From: Candidatus Parcubacteria bacterium
Lineage (GTDB): Bacteria > Patescibacteriota > Patescibacteriia > CAIXNZ01
Length of the DNA stretch: 25,690 bases
Direction of reading: 5' to 3'
Assembly: GCA_026395675.1 (NCBI GenBank)
Contig: JAPLYF010000032.1
Span: 1 to 25,690, forward strand
Of this stretch, positions 1 to 6,479 are shown one piece after another (the stretch's first letter is position 1; every line of letters begins with the position of its first letter). The position numbers and the translations under genes were made by a program. Under the pieces are notes generated by a model, which ran no database searches, was not told where the DNA came from, and saw nothing but the letters and a program-made list of their open reading frames with translations.

Positions 1-402
1 ACATTTAAATGGGAGTTTTTTATCGGATCCGATATTTTTAAACAGCTTCCATCCTCGTAGGCGAGACAAGCTTGTCTCGCCTACGAGGTGCGTGAGGAAT
101 CCTGGTTTATATCTCATTATTATATTGGTGTTTCGTGAAACGTTCCGCCTTAAAGATTGAATTGTTCGGGAAATGTTAAACTTTTCGTTTGGCTCAATTA
201 TCAAATTTATATGATCATAAATAACTGAAAATGCGTATATTTTAAAACCCTTTAATCCCTTGCAAATTTTTAAATCCTCAATAAACGAATCGCAAAAAAT
301 TGGTTCCCTAAAATAGGGATAATTGTTTTTTGTCTTAATGACAATGTAATAAATCGCACCCTTAAAATAAATCCTCTTGGGTGAATTTTTATGCAATTTC
401 AT
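1..402 (-). CDS. REP-associated (Y1/IS200-like) transposase, partial, 3' end outside window
   Basis: An open frame starts at ATG 400-402 and runs 134 codons to the window edge with no stop. I recognise the Y1 transposase (RAYT) layout: an N-terminal strand region (RIYFKGAIYYIVIKTKNNYP), a helical part, then the metal-binding strand IYDHINLIIEPNEKFNIS. In active relatives this strand carries HUH, usually read as DHVHLLI; here the second His is Asn (H-I-N). Family members nick single-stranded DNA next to REP hairpins through a tyrosine located further downstream, which the window does not show. A 35-bp hairpin (406-440) lies three bases upstream of the ATG, and a perfect 36-bp palindrome is read in frame at 53-88. 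There is no visible Shine-Dalgarno. It may be a divergent active enzyme or an inactive copy. The family call rests on motif resemblance and was not searched. Confidence 0.72.
   Translation of the reverse strand, partial: MKLHKNSPKRIYFKGAIYYIVIKTKNNYPYFREPIFCDSFIEDLKICKGLKGFKIYAFSVIYDHINLIIEPNEKFNISRTIQSLRRNVSRNTNIIMRYKPGFLTHLVGETSLSRLRGWKLFKNIGSDKKLPFKC
21..34. repeat. 14-bp perfect palindrome inside transposase ORF
   Basis: TATCGGATCCGATA is a perfect palindrome. It lies in the transposase reading frame 18 bp from the larger palindrome at 53-88. Confidence 0.6.
53..88. repeat. 36-bp perfect palindrome inside transposase ORF
   Basis: The half-site CCTCGTAGGCGAGACAAG is followed at once by its exact reverse complement, 18 + 18 bp with no spacer. 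In the transposase frame it reads as part of a peptide with GETSLSRLRG and keeps the frame open. The symmetry is far beyond what protein coding needs, so I read it as an inserted palindromic unit. Confidence 0.9.
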
Positions 403-405
403 TTT

Positions 406-440
406 ACCTGCCTGCCGTAGCTCAATGAGCGTAGGCAGGT
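406..440. repeat. REP-like hairpin just upstream of the transposase start
   Basis: ACCTGCCT (406-413) pairs with AGGCAGGT (433-440). The short inner arms GCTCA and TGAGC pair at 420-430. It sits three bases before the transposase ATG, the position where RAYT genes usually carry a REP hairpin. On the plus strand a T-rich stretch follows, but no plus-strand gene needs a terminator here. Confidence 0.7.
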
Positions 441-471
441 TTTTATTTTACTTTTTATATTAATTAACTTT

Positions 472-1446
472 TTATGGCTGTAAAATATCTTCGGTCCTGC
501 CATTAATGGAGATTATGACTTCTTTAACAGAAGAAAATTGTTTCAAAGTTTGGGTAATTTGGGATCTAATATTTGCCACTCGGCATGACCCTCCAACTGC
601 TTTTTCCAGGGTTTCATCAAAATCAACTTTAGCTAGGCCAGTAACAATAGTTAATTTCTGAATTTTAACCCCTGTGTTTATTGAAGTAAAATATCCTTGT
701 GATTTTTCTGGATCTGTCGGACCGTTAAGCAACTCTGTCAAAGCTGCTCTAGCAGTGCTTGTTGTTTTAGCGATTTGCCGTTCTACTGGATAAACCAAAG
801 AGCAATCCATGGCATTGGGATTTTTCTGCTCATTGCCAAAAAAGACCTTAATAATCATTTGCTCGGCTTTTAAAATAACCGGGACTTTAAATTCTTTTTG
901 ATTCTGCGCTAAGCCAGAAGGATTGTCATTCATAATAATTAAAGTTCCTGCCTGGTCTTTATCAACAGAAAATTTCAATGTTGCTTTAAAAGGAACTAAT
1001 TCGGGAGTTGTCCACTCGCCTTGCGCCTGTGCCTGCGTTTGCGCGATTTCTTTGCCACTCGCATCTAAAAGTTTAATTGGTAAAACAGCTTCAAAATACC
1101 AGCCGCCAGTAGCTTGGCCAGTTATTTCCAAAGGGCTTGTAATTTCAGAATTTGCTGCTGGCTTTGTAACAATAACATCATTTTTTTCAGTGGTGGGAGA
1201 CGTTGGGACTGGCTTGTTAACTGGTTCAACATTAACATTTTGATTAACATTCCGATTTTCATTCTGATTTATATTTGCGCCTGGACAAGGTGTGGTTGGC
1301 ATTGGCTCATTTGGCACACCATGCTTTACCCATTCGCCATTTTGGCAAAGCCAGGTGTCCTCTGGAGTTAATAATCTTAAACCCAAAAGAATTCCACCCA
1401 CAATGACCGCAATTATCACTATTGTTAATAAAATTTTACTGGTCAT
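472..1446 (-). CDS. Membrane-anchored Gmad2 and GerMN domain protein
   Basis: This 324-aa envelope protein has an N-terminal membrane anchor (about residues 4-26). A short Trp/Cys segment follows (LCQNGEWVKHGVP, about 33-45), then an Asn-rich linker with repeated NQN/NVN. A Gmad2-type Ig-like domain spans roughly 88-190 (IVTKPAANSEITSPLEITG). A C-terminal GerMN domain spans roughly 196-322 and contains AALTELLNGPT, VKIQKLTIVTGLAKVDFDE and a terminal VKEVIISINGR. GerMN and Gmad2 are known from spore germination and cell-surface proteins. In non-sporing lineages they probably act at the cell envelope, but the molecular role is unknown. The ATG has no Shine-Dalgarno. rlmN lies 36 bp upstream in transcription order, so the two may be co-transcribed. 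Confidence 0.85.
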   Translation of the reverse strand: MTSKILLTIVIIAVIVGGILLGLRLLTPEDTWLCQNGEWVKHGVPNEPMPTTPCPGANINQNENRNVNQNVNVEPVNKPVPTSPTTEKNDVIVTKPAANSEITSPLEITGQATGGWYFEAVLPIKLLDASGKEIAQTQAQAQGEWTTPELVPFKATLKFSVDKDQAGTLIIMNDNPSGLAQNQKEFKVPVILKAEQMIIKVFFGNEQKNPNAMDCSLVYPVERQIAKTTSTARAALTELLNGPTDPEKSQGYFTSINTGVKIQKLTIVTGLAKVDFDETLEKAVGGSCRVANIRSQITQTLKQFSSVKEVIISINGRTEDILQP

Positions 1447-1482
1447 AAATTTAGATTTAAGATTTAAGATATAAGATTTAAG
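1447..1482. repeat. AT-rich quasi-repeat linker (GATTTAAGAT type)
   Basis: The short gap between rlmN and the GerMN gene consists largely of iterated TAGATTTAAG / GATTTAAGAT / ATAAGATTTAAG units. No gene, hairpin terminator or promoter is visible. It belongs to a set of similar low-complexity linkers, each with its own word, in this window. Confidence 0.55.
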
Positions 1483-2496
1483 TTAAATATTACATTCTTC
1501 ACCGGCTAATTGGCCACAAGCGGCTTTAATGTCCTGGCCAAAGCGATAACGTTCTGTTACTTTAATTTTACTCTTAATTAAAATTTCTTTAAACCTTTTA
1601 ATTTTACTAGTTGGTGAGGCTTTAAAGCCCTGAGTGGGGTTATAAGCAATTAGATTAATGACAAAAAGCGATTTTTTTAAATTTTTCAATAAATCAACCA
1701 ATTCATAGGCCTCATTTTCCGAATCATTAAAATCATTGATCATCAGATACTCAAACATTACTTGTCTGTTGGTTTCTTTAATATAAAAATCAACTATTTT
1801 TAAAATGCTTTCAATTGGGTAATTCTGATTCATTGGTACAATTTTAACGCGCAATTCATTATTGGGAGCATGCAATGAAATCGCCAGATTAATCTGCAAT
1901 GACTGACTAGCCAGCTTTTTAATGCCCTCTGTGATCCCTATGGTGGAGATAGAGATATGCCGGGCCCCAATATTTAAGCTGTCTTTATCATTTAAAATCT
2001 TAATAGCTGACATGACATTGTCATAATTTAAAAATGGCTCGCCCATGCCCATAAAAACCAGATTACTCACTCTCTCCCCTTTCTTTTTTAAATCCCTGGC
2101 AAAAAATAAAACTTGCATTAAAATTTCCCATATTTCTAAATTTCTGGCAAACTCCATTTTGCCTGTGGCGCAAAACAAGCAACCCAAAGGGCAGCCGACT
2201 TGTGAAGAAACACAGACAGTATTTCTGCCATCTTCATGGCGCAGTAAAACTGTTTCAATTTTTGATCCATCGCTTAATGTCAGCAAAGCTTTCTGTGATT
2301 CTTTAGTTTTGGCTTCAAGAACCTTTGCCTTTATATTGAGTGAAAATTCTTTATTCAATTTCTGACGCAAATCTGAAGGCAGATTAGTGGCCTTGTCCCA
2401 ATTATCAACTAAATCTTTAAAAATAAAAGCATAAGCCTGTTTTAGGCGATAAGCCGGCTCTTTTTTTAAAATCTTATTTAATTTATCTAAATCCAT
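1483..2496 (-). CDS. rlmN: 23S rRNA (adenine(2503)-C(2))-methyltransferase, radical SAM
   Basis: RlmN methylates C2 of A2503 in 23S rRNA, and of A37 in some tRNAs, using a radical SAM mechanism. The 337-aa length is normal. The 4Fe-4S cluster cysteines are C102, C106 and C109 in GCPLGCLFCATGKM (the CX3CX2C signature). The two cysteines that take part in methyl transfer and resolution are C95 (NTVCVSSQ) and C327 (AACGQL). The GMGEPFLNYDNV and ISTIG segments of the SAM barrel are present. The ATG start has no Shine-Dalgarno. The gene lies between the GerMN protein and the 84-aa gene, whose terminator (2529-2566) separates it from upstream transcription. Confidence 0.97.
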   Translation of the reverse strand: MDLDKLNKILKKEPAYRLKQAYAFIFKDLVDNWDKATNLPSDLRQKLNKEFSLNIKAKVLEAKTKESQKALLTLSDGSKIETVLLRHEDGRNTVCVSSQVGCPLGCLFCATGKMEFARNLEIWEILMQVLFFARDLKKKGERVSNLVFMGMGEPFLNYDNVMSAIKILNDKDSLNIGARHISISTIGITEGIKKLASQSLQINLAISLHAPNNELRVKIVPMNQNYPIESILKIVDFYIKETNRQVMFEYLMINDFNDSENEAYELVDLLKNLKKSLFVINLIAYNPTQGFKASPTSKIKRFKEILIKSKIKVTERYRFGQDIKAACGQLAGEECNI

Positions 2497-2528
2497 ATTT
2501 TAATCGTAGCTTAAAAAAAGCTTTTAGT

Positions 2529-2566
2529 AAAATTAAAAGCCCTTTCCTGTTTTAGAAAAGAGCTTA
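2529..2566 (-). terminator. Intrinsic terminator after the 84-aa gene
   Basis: On the minus strand AAGCTCTTTTC and GAAAGGGCTT form the arms of a hairpin, with a T-rich tail (TTTTAATTTT). The left arm overlaps the stop codon of the 84-aa gene. Confidence 0.75.
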
Positions 2567-2818
2567 TGAATCGCAGATAAAAACCCAGCGGATAAAAGTA
2601 AATTTTGCTTTGGAGCTTGAATCCTTAGGATCAGGAAAATTAAGCTCAACAACTCTGAATACTTTTAAATTTGCTTTTTTCAAAGCTTCAAAGATTGGTT
2701 CTTGTTTTTCAGCCAAAGTATAGCCAATATATTGCTTGCCTTCAATTGTGTAAATATCGGCTGAAGATTCAATTGGACTGGCTGTTTCTGCTTTGCGGCA
2801 GAGCAAATAGTAAATCAC
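2564..2818 (-). CDS. Hypothetical 84-aa protein
   Basis: I do not recognise the family. The protein is a small soluble alpha/beta-looking polypeptide with no membrane segment and two cysteines (C7, C82). GTG 2816-2818 is chosen as start because AAGGAGG lies eight bases upstream. A promoter-like pair lies further upstream (TTGACT, 17 bp, TAAGTT), and a hairpin terminator overlaps the stop. The gene is therefore probably a one-gene transcription unit and likely real despite the lack of homology. Predicted secondary structure resembles a small stand-alone domain, but no function can be inferred. Confidence 0.75.
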   Translation of the reverse strand: MIYYLLCRKAETASPIESSADIYTIEGKQYIGYTLAEKQEPIFEALKKANLKVFRVVELNFPDPKDSSSKAKFTFIRWVFICDS

Positions 2819-2862
2819 TTTGCTTTCCTCCTTTTTTGTAAGTTAAGGGTCTCTAATTTATT

Positions 2863-2891
2863 AACTTAGCTTATTTTGAAAAAAAAGTCAA
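2863..2891 (-). promoter_or_regulatory. Promoter of the 84-aa gene
   Basis: The -35 box TTGACT (2886-2891) and -10 box TAAGTT (2863-2868) are separated by 17 bp on the minus strand. The same -10 hexamer and spacing occur upstream of the J-domain operon. It starts next to the terminator of the preceding glycosidase gene. Confidence 0.5.
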
Positions 2892-2928
2892 GCAAAAGAA
2901 AAGCGGCCCGTAATGCAACGGACCGCTT
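2892..2928 (-). terminator. Intrinsic terminator after the glycosidase gene
   Basis: AAGCGGTCCGT and ACGGGCCGCTT form a GC-rich stem with one mismatch and a five-base loop. On the minus strand it is followed by TTTTCTTTT. Confidence 0.85.
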
Positions 2929-2941
2929 AATTAGTTTGGTT

Positions 2942-4276
2942 TTAATAACCAGCGTACCATTCCCGCAGAATCAGTTCAGCTGGTTTATTATAGACATCAA
3001 ATTTATCAATGTCCTGGATCGGATCCCAGTACCACTTCCAGCCATACATTCCTTTAAACCACGACAAATTGTAAACGCTTTCCATGATTGCCTGATAGCA
3101 ATCGGCCTGTTCCTGCAAATCAGGCGTAGTAGTCGGCGCCCACCAAGGTGAAATATTGGTGCCATCATAGCTCTGGTAGCCGAATTCCAGAAAGGCAATG
3201 TCCTGGCCATGCAGTGTGGCAAAATTTTGCAACGCGCTCAAATATGGCAGCCAGGCTGTCTTTAAATCAGCCACGGTTGGGAAATAACTTTTGGTCAATG
3301 GAAAATACGCGTCCACGCCAATGAAGTCCAGGGCATCCCACCAGAGGACATTGAAATAGCTGTCATGATTGGCGCCATAACTTATCAGGCCGGAAAATTT
3401 TGTCCGGGCATTGGCGATTTGCGCGCGCCAGTCTGCTTCCCTGAATTCAGTGGCTTTATATTCAGTCCCGAGAATAAACATCTCGACCTGATTTGCTTCT
3501 GCCAAATCAAGATAATGATTGATGAACAGGAGATAACTGGCAAACCACGCCAGCCAATCAGCTTCCAGGGTAAAAGTTATTTCCCCGCGCCAAGCACCTG
3601 AGAGCACATCAACATGCGGCTTGAGAGCTACTATTAGTCCGATGGAATGGGCATAAGTAATTATCTGAATTATGCCTGTATCGCTCGGGGTTTTGGTAAC
3701 AATTGGGTAAATTATCGTGGAGCTGATCGTATCCTGATACTGGGTAACTAAGATTGCTACAAATTCGCAGCCATCAGCTTTCATCTTGTCAACGGTTTGC
3801 TTGGCTTTAAGCTGTTCATAATCATTGTTCCACCATGAGGTCAGCGTACATCCGCGCTGGAAAAAGATGCCATTATCAAAGGGAATTACCCTGATGGCAA
3901 ATTTTTGAGTATCACTCAGCTCTCCGTCAGTGACTGACACTTCAATTTTGTGATTGCCAACCTGAGCCAGAGACGGAGTCCAAGTAATTTTGCCAGTCGC
4001 TGTATCAATGGTCATGCCACTGGGAAAATTTACCAGGGCATAAGTCAAGGTATCGCCTTCCAGATCATCAGCGCTGACAGTGTAAGTATATTCGATTTCA
4101 GCCGTAGCAACAGTGAGAGGCAGAGAAACAATTATTGGCGCATGATTGTTAGGGACTGGCGGCGGAATGTAAGGTACGCCTTCATTTCCACCTCCTCCGC
4201 CTGAACCGCAGGCAGACATTAAAAACAGCTGAAAAATCACTACTAACAACGCGGATCTAACCATTATTTTTTTCAT
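2942..4276 (-). CDS. Lipoprotein with Ig-like domain and GH113-like glycoside hydrolase domain
   Basis: This 444-aa exported lipoprotein has a basic N-terminus, a hydrophobic core and the lipobox LMSAC with C23 as the lipidated residue. A Gly and Pro linker follows. A cadherin-like putative Ig domain spans about 45-131 (DLEGDTLTYAL, ATGKITWTPS, VSVTDGELSD). A TIM-barrel hydrolase then runs from about 135 to 444. The likely acid/base is E272 in LGTEYK and the likely nucleophile E364 in FLEFGYQS, the arrangement of GH113 beta-mannanases and related glycosidases. It probably trims mannan-like or other polysaccharides at the cell surface; the substrate is inferred from the family. The start has a strong Shine-Dalgarno (AAAGGAGG), and the gene has its own promoter and terminator. 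GC is visibly higher than in neighbouring genes, which suggests later acquisition. Confidence 0.85.
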   Translation of the reverse strand: MKKIMVRSALLVVIFQLFLMSACGSGGGGGNEGVPYIPPPVPNNHAPIIVSLPLTVATAEIEYTYTVSADDLEGDTLTYALVNFPSGMTIDTATGKITWTPSLAQVGNHKIEVSVTDGELSDTQKFAIRVIPFDNGIFFQRGCTLTSWWNNDYEQLKAKQTVDKMKADGCEFVAILVTQYQDTISSTIIYPIVTKTPSDTGIIQIITYAHSIGLIVALKPHVDVLSGAWRGEITFTLEADWLAWFASYLLFINHYLDLAEANQVEMFILGTEYKATEFREADWRAQIANARTKFSGLISYGANHDSYFNVLWWDALDFIGVDAYFPLTKSYFPTVADLKTAWLPYLSALQNFATLHGQDIAFLEFGYQSYDGTNISPWWAPTTTPDLQEQADCYQAIMESVYNLSWFKGMYGWKWYWDPIQDIDKFDVYNKPAELILREWYAGY

Positions 4277-4334
4277 TTTCTTCCTCCTTTTTGGGGGTCT
4301 TTTTAGGGTTTTAAAAGATCGCTTTGTTTAATCT

Positions 4335-4364
4335 AATCTAATAACTATTTTGCTAAAATGTCAA
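4335..4364 (-). promoter_or_regulatory. Promoter of the glycosidase lipoprotein
   Basis: The -35 box TTGACA (4359-4364), an 18-bp spacer and the -10 box TAGATT (4335-4340) lie on the minus strand. They are placed between the preceding terminator and the Shine-Dalgarno of the lipoprotein. Confidence 0.55.
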
Positions 4365-4365
4365 G

Positions 4366-4406
4366 AAAAAGAAAAGCCCTGCACTTTATTTAAAAGTACA
4401 GGGCTT
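4366..4406 (-). terminator. Intrinsic terminator after the 74-aa membrane protein gene
   Basis: AAGCCCTGTACTTT pairs with AAAGTGCAGGGCTT across a short loop with one mismatch. TTTTCTTTTTC follows on the minus strand. This is one of the clearest terminators in the window. Confidence 0.9.
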
Positions 4407-4412
4407 GATTGA

Positions 4413-4637
4413 TTATGAATCCGGTTTCTCTTTTTTAAAAGTGTTTTTCACTTTGTCTTTACCGCTTTTAAGGGCATTGAGAAACTTCTGGATTGCTTCG
4501 CGGAATTTCTCAGGGTTCCAGAGAAACGCGAAAGTGAATGTCTGAATAAGCACGGCGATAAAAAGAAGAATTAAAGCCGTCTTTTCCTCTTTGCGACTGA
4601 TTGCCTGCTGTTCCTCTTTCCCTATCTCTTTCTCCAT
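4413..4637 (-). CDS. Small single-pass membrane protein, unknown function
   Basis: The family is not recognised. The 74-residue protein has a charged N-terminus (Glu/Lys-rich, 1-19), one membrane segment at about 21-41 (TALILLFIAVLIQTFTFAFL) and a Lys-rich C-terminal tail. By charge the tail is likely cytoplasmic. A purine-rich GGGGAGAAA precedes the ATG. The gene follows the 274-aa membrane protein by 19 bp and ends at a strong terminator, so it is the last gene of that unit. It may be an accessory subunit of the membrane proteins encoded upstream; this is inferred from position only. Confidence 0.72.
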   Translation of the reverse strand: MEKEIGKEEQQAISRKEEKTALILLFIAVLIQTFTFAFLWNPEKFREAIQKFLNALKSGKDKVKNTFKKEKPDS

Positions 4638-4656
4638 TTTTTCTCCCCTTTCTTTC

Positions 4657-5481
4657 TTATCTGTTCGGATTGAGCGACTTAAGCTCTTCCGAAAGATTTT
4701 TCAAGCCGTCCAAGCTTGGGATTTTTTTACCAGTTTGCTGAGAATTGGTCTGAGCGCTGGCGTCATCGTGAATAACAATATTCTGAGTTGATTCCTGGGC
4801 TTGAAGCTGTTTGAAAATTTCATTGACTATTTCAGGCGTCACAGGTGCCAGCACGACCTTAAATTGCGGATGGTAACCAGGCCTGGGGAAAATTTCTATT
4901 TTCCCATCAGGATATTGATAATACCAGGCCAAGGGCTGGCCATCAGGAGTGAAAAAAGCCATATCCCTGGTAGGATTGATCTTCTCAACCTTGGGATAAT
5001 CGCTTCTGATAAGTATCTTTGAGGTAACCAATTCTTTGTTGGCAGGTATGACAGTTGTGCCAAAAATTGGATGGATTTTCCAACTGCAAGGGACTTCTTC
5101 ATAACCGTAAGGCGTAGGCGCATAGCACTTTGTCGGTTTGCCGGTTTTAGGGTCAAAAGCATAATCCCTTTGCATGAAATACATGCCTAGGCAATAAGCA
5201 AACATTAAAAGGCTCAAAATGATATAGCCTTGTTTCTTTTTATCAGCTTGTTTAGAAAGGGATTGCTTCAGTCCCCACAAGAAAAAAATAGTGATGGGGA
5301 TGGTGAAAATCCAGGCAATCCATTCATTTATTCCTAAATTAGTTAGCTTGTGAAATATCCACGGAATGACCAGGAAAAAGGTTAAGACCTCGCCATACCT
5401 GATCAGTAAAAACAGTAGCAGGCTTAGGCAAAGTATTGCTAAGGCCCAATACGGCCATTTCCTTTTTAATCTCTCCAGCAT
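4657..5481 (-). CDS. Polytopic membrane protein with extended soluble C-terminus, unknown function
   Basis: Four hydrophobic segments lie in the first 105 residues (about 12-29, 31-48, 50-70 and 86-104). A soluble region of about 170 residues follows, with one cysteine pair (C119 and C132, in KCYAPTP and VPCSWK) and a Gln-rich end. The ATG has an excellent Shine-Dalgarno (AGGAGG, six bases upstream). The 3' relic of a coiled-coil paralogue (5500-5640) lies just upstream and its stop is only about 18 bp away. I know no family for it. The context suggests a membrane partner in the same envelope module as the vWA and J-domain proteins. Confidence 0.72.
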   Translation of the reverse strand: MLERLKRKWPYWALAILCLSLLLFLLIRYGEVLTFFLVIPWIFHKLTNLGINEWIAWIFTIPITIFFLWGLKQSLSKQADKKKQGYIILSLLMFAYCLGMYFMQRDYAFDPKTGKPTKCYAPTPYGYEEVPCSWKIHPIFGTTVIPANKELVTSKILIRSDYPKVEKINPTRDMAFFTPDGQPLAWYYQYPDGKIEIFPRPGYHPQFKVVLAPVTPEIVNEIFKQLQAQESTQNIVIHDDASAQTNSQQTGKKIPSLDGLKNLSEELKSLNPNR

Positions 5482-5499
5482 TTTACACCTCCTGTTTTG

Positions 5500-5640
5500 T
5501 CATGGCTTATGCCCAGCATTTGTTTCTTGAATAATCCGTTGCCAGATCTGTTCTGGAGACGGCAAATTTTTTTCATCTATGGCAATCATCAGTTTATCTG
5601 CGTCAGGCAGATACTTATTGATAACCCTGTTAATTAAGGG
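5500..5640 (-). pseudogene. 3' relic of a third TM/coiled-coil paralogue
   Basis: Right after the stop of the 225-aa gene, and in a different frame, about 46 codons read as a C-terminal tail homologous to both flanking paralogues. It contains LINRVINKYLPDA and IDEKNLPSPEQIW, then IIQETNAGHKP and a TGA stop. The 225-aa protein has VITKYLPEA and IDEKNLPSPEQIW at the same place. The fragment has no usable start, no membrane segments and no coiled coil. Its codons differ from the neighbour's at many silent sites, so it is an old paralogue that lost its 5' part, not a fresh duplication. Confidence 0.82.
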
Positions 5641-5641
5641 A

Positions 5642-6319
5642 TTATTTTCCTTTAATTATTTCCTCCCAGATTTGCTCTGGGGAGGGTAAGTTTTTCTCAT
5701 CAATATTAATCGGTAATGTCCCCGCTTCTGGTAGGTATTTTGTTATTACTGTGTTAATATCCGAAATTAGTTTGTCAGTATCTTCACTTTTCAAAGCTTT
5801 TACAATTTTCAGATCATCAATTGCTTGATTTTCTAAATATTGCAGTTCTTGCATGCCTTGTTGCATCCTTGCCACCAATTGCTGTAATTTTTGTATGTAC
5901 GCTACTTTCTTTTGAATTAAGGCCAAATTATAACTTATTTCATTATCCTTTTGAGCCAATTCAAAAGTATTGATCTGGTGGCGTCTCGAATAACGCTTAA
6001 CGGCTTTTTTCAAATCATTAACGCCCTGCTGATATTCAAGAATTAATTTCCCGAGCTCATCCTGTTTTTCATTGAGTCGTTTTCTCAAATCTTGAATTTC
6101 TGAAATCTTAGTCTGGATTACCTTCTCAGGAGGAAAATAATGCTTCATGATACTGGTATGGATAAAAACACAAGCCAGGACAAGAATCGTTATCGATACA
6201 ACACCTATCATTATGCTCAAGATCTCTTCTTTTTCTTGAAATAGGTTTACGATACATTCTATAGAAACTAAAATTGCAATTACTGACAGGACTATTGCTA
6301 GCCAAAATAATATTCCCAT
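5642..6319 (-). CDS. TM/coiled-coil protein with conserved IWEEIIKGK tail (paralogue 1)
   Basis: This 225-aa protein is of unrecognised family. It has two membrane segments (about 3-26 and 35-58), a long charged coiled coil (about 68-165), and a conserved C-terminal module. The module has an amphipathic helix (INTVITKYLPEAG), then INIDEKNLPSPEQIWEEIIK. It is clearly homologous to the 289-aa protein upstream from the FFP motif after the last membrane segment to the terminal GK, but has two membrane segments instead of four. AAGGAGG lies seven bases before the ATG, and a TTGACA promoter precedes it. The coiled coil suggests oligomerisation or a scaffold on the cytoplasmic face; this is inference. 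Confidence 0.78.
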   Translation of the reverse strand: MGILFWLAIVLSVIAILVSIECIVNLFQEKEEILSIMIGVVSITILVLACVFIHTSIMKHYFPPEKVIQTKISEIQDLRKRLNEKQDELGKLILEYQQGVNDLKKAVKRYSRRHQINTFELAQKDNEISYNLALIQKKVAYIQKLQQLVARMQQGMQELQYLENQAIDDLKIVKALKSEDTDKLISDINTVITKYLPEAGTLPINIDEKNLPSPEQIWEEIIKGK

Positions 6320-6391
6320 CCTATTACCTCCTTTCTTCTTGACATTTCTGACTTTATGTTGTCAAATTACATTCCCTCAATTCCATGTCTT

Positions 6392-6420
6392 AAATTAACA
6401 AGTTTCTTAAAAAATGTCAA
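6392..6420 (-). promoter_or_regulatory. Promoter of the 225-aa gene unit
   Basis: The -35 box TTGACA (6415-6420), a 17-bp spacer and the -10-like TAATTT (6392-6397) lie on the minus strand. They begin right after the terminator of the upstream operon. Confidence 0.5.
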
Positions 6421-6429
6421 TATAGTTAA

Positions 6430-6468
6430 ACAAAATAAAAAGTGCCTTAAGATAAACCTAAGACACTT
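6430..6468 (-). terminator. Intrinsic terminator after the J-domain/vWA operon
   Basis: AAGTGTCTTA and TAAGGCACTT are the arms of a hairpin with one mismatch. TTTTTATTTTG follows on the minus strand. It ends the three-gene unit of J-domain, vWA and 289-aa proteins. Confidence 0.85.
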
Positions 6469-6479
6469 GTTTTAAAGGA

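Noticed and set aside
406..440. Plus-strand intrinsic terminator
   Set aside because: The stem and T-rich run fit on the plus strand, but no plus-strand gene precedes it; the position before a transposase start fits a REP hairpin.
2971..3222. Second minus-strand frame inside the glycosidase gene
   Set aside because: It lies wholly within the glycosidase in another frame, with no start signal and no domain.
5500..5660. Programmed frameshift extending the 225-aa protein into the downstream frame
   Set aside because: It would simply duplicate the conserved tail, and no slippery site with a stimulatory structure is evident; a decayed paralogue explains it better.
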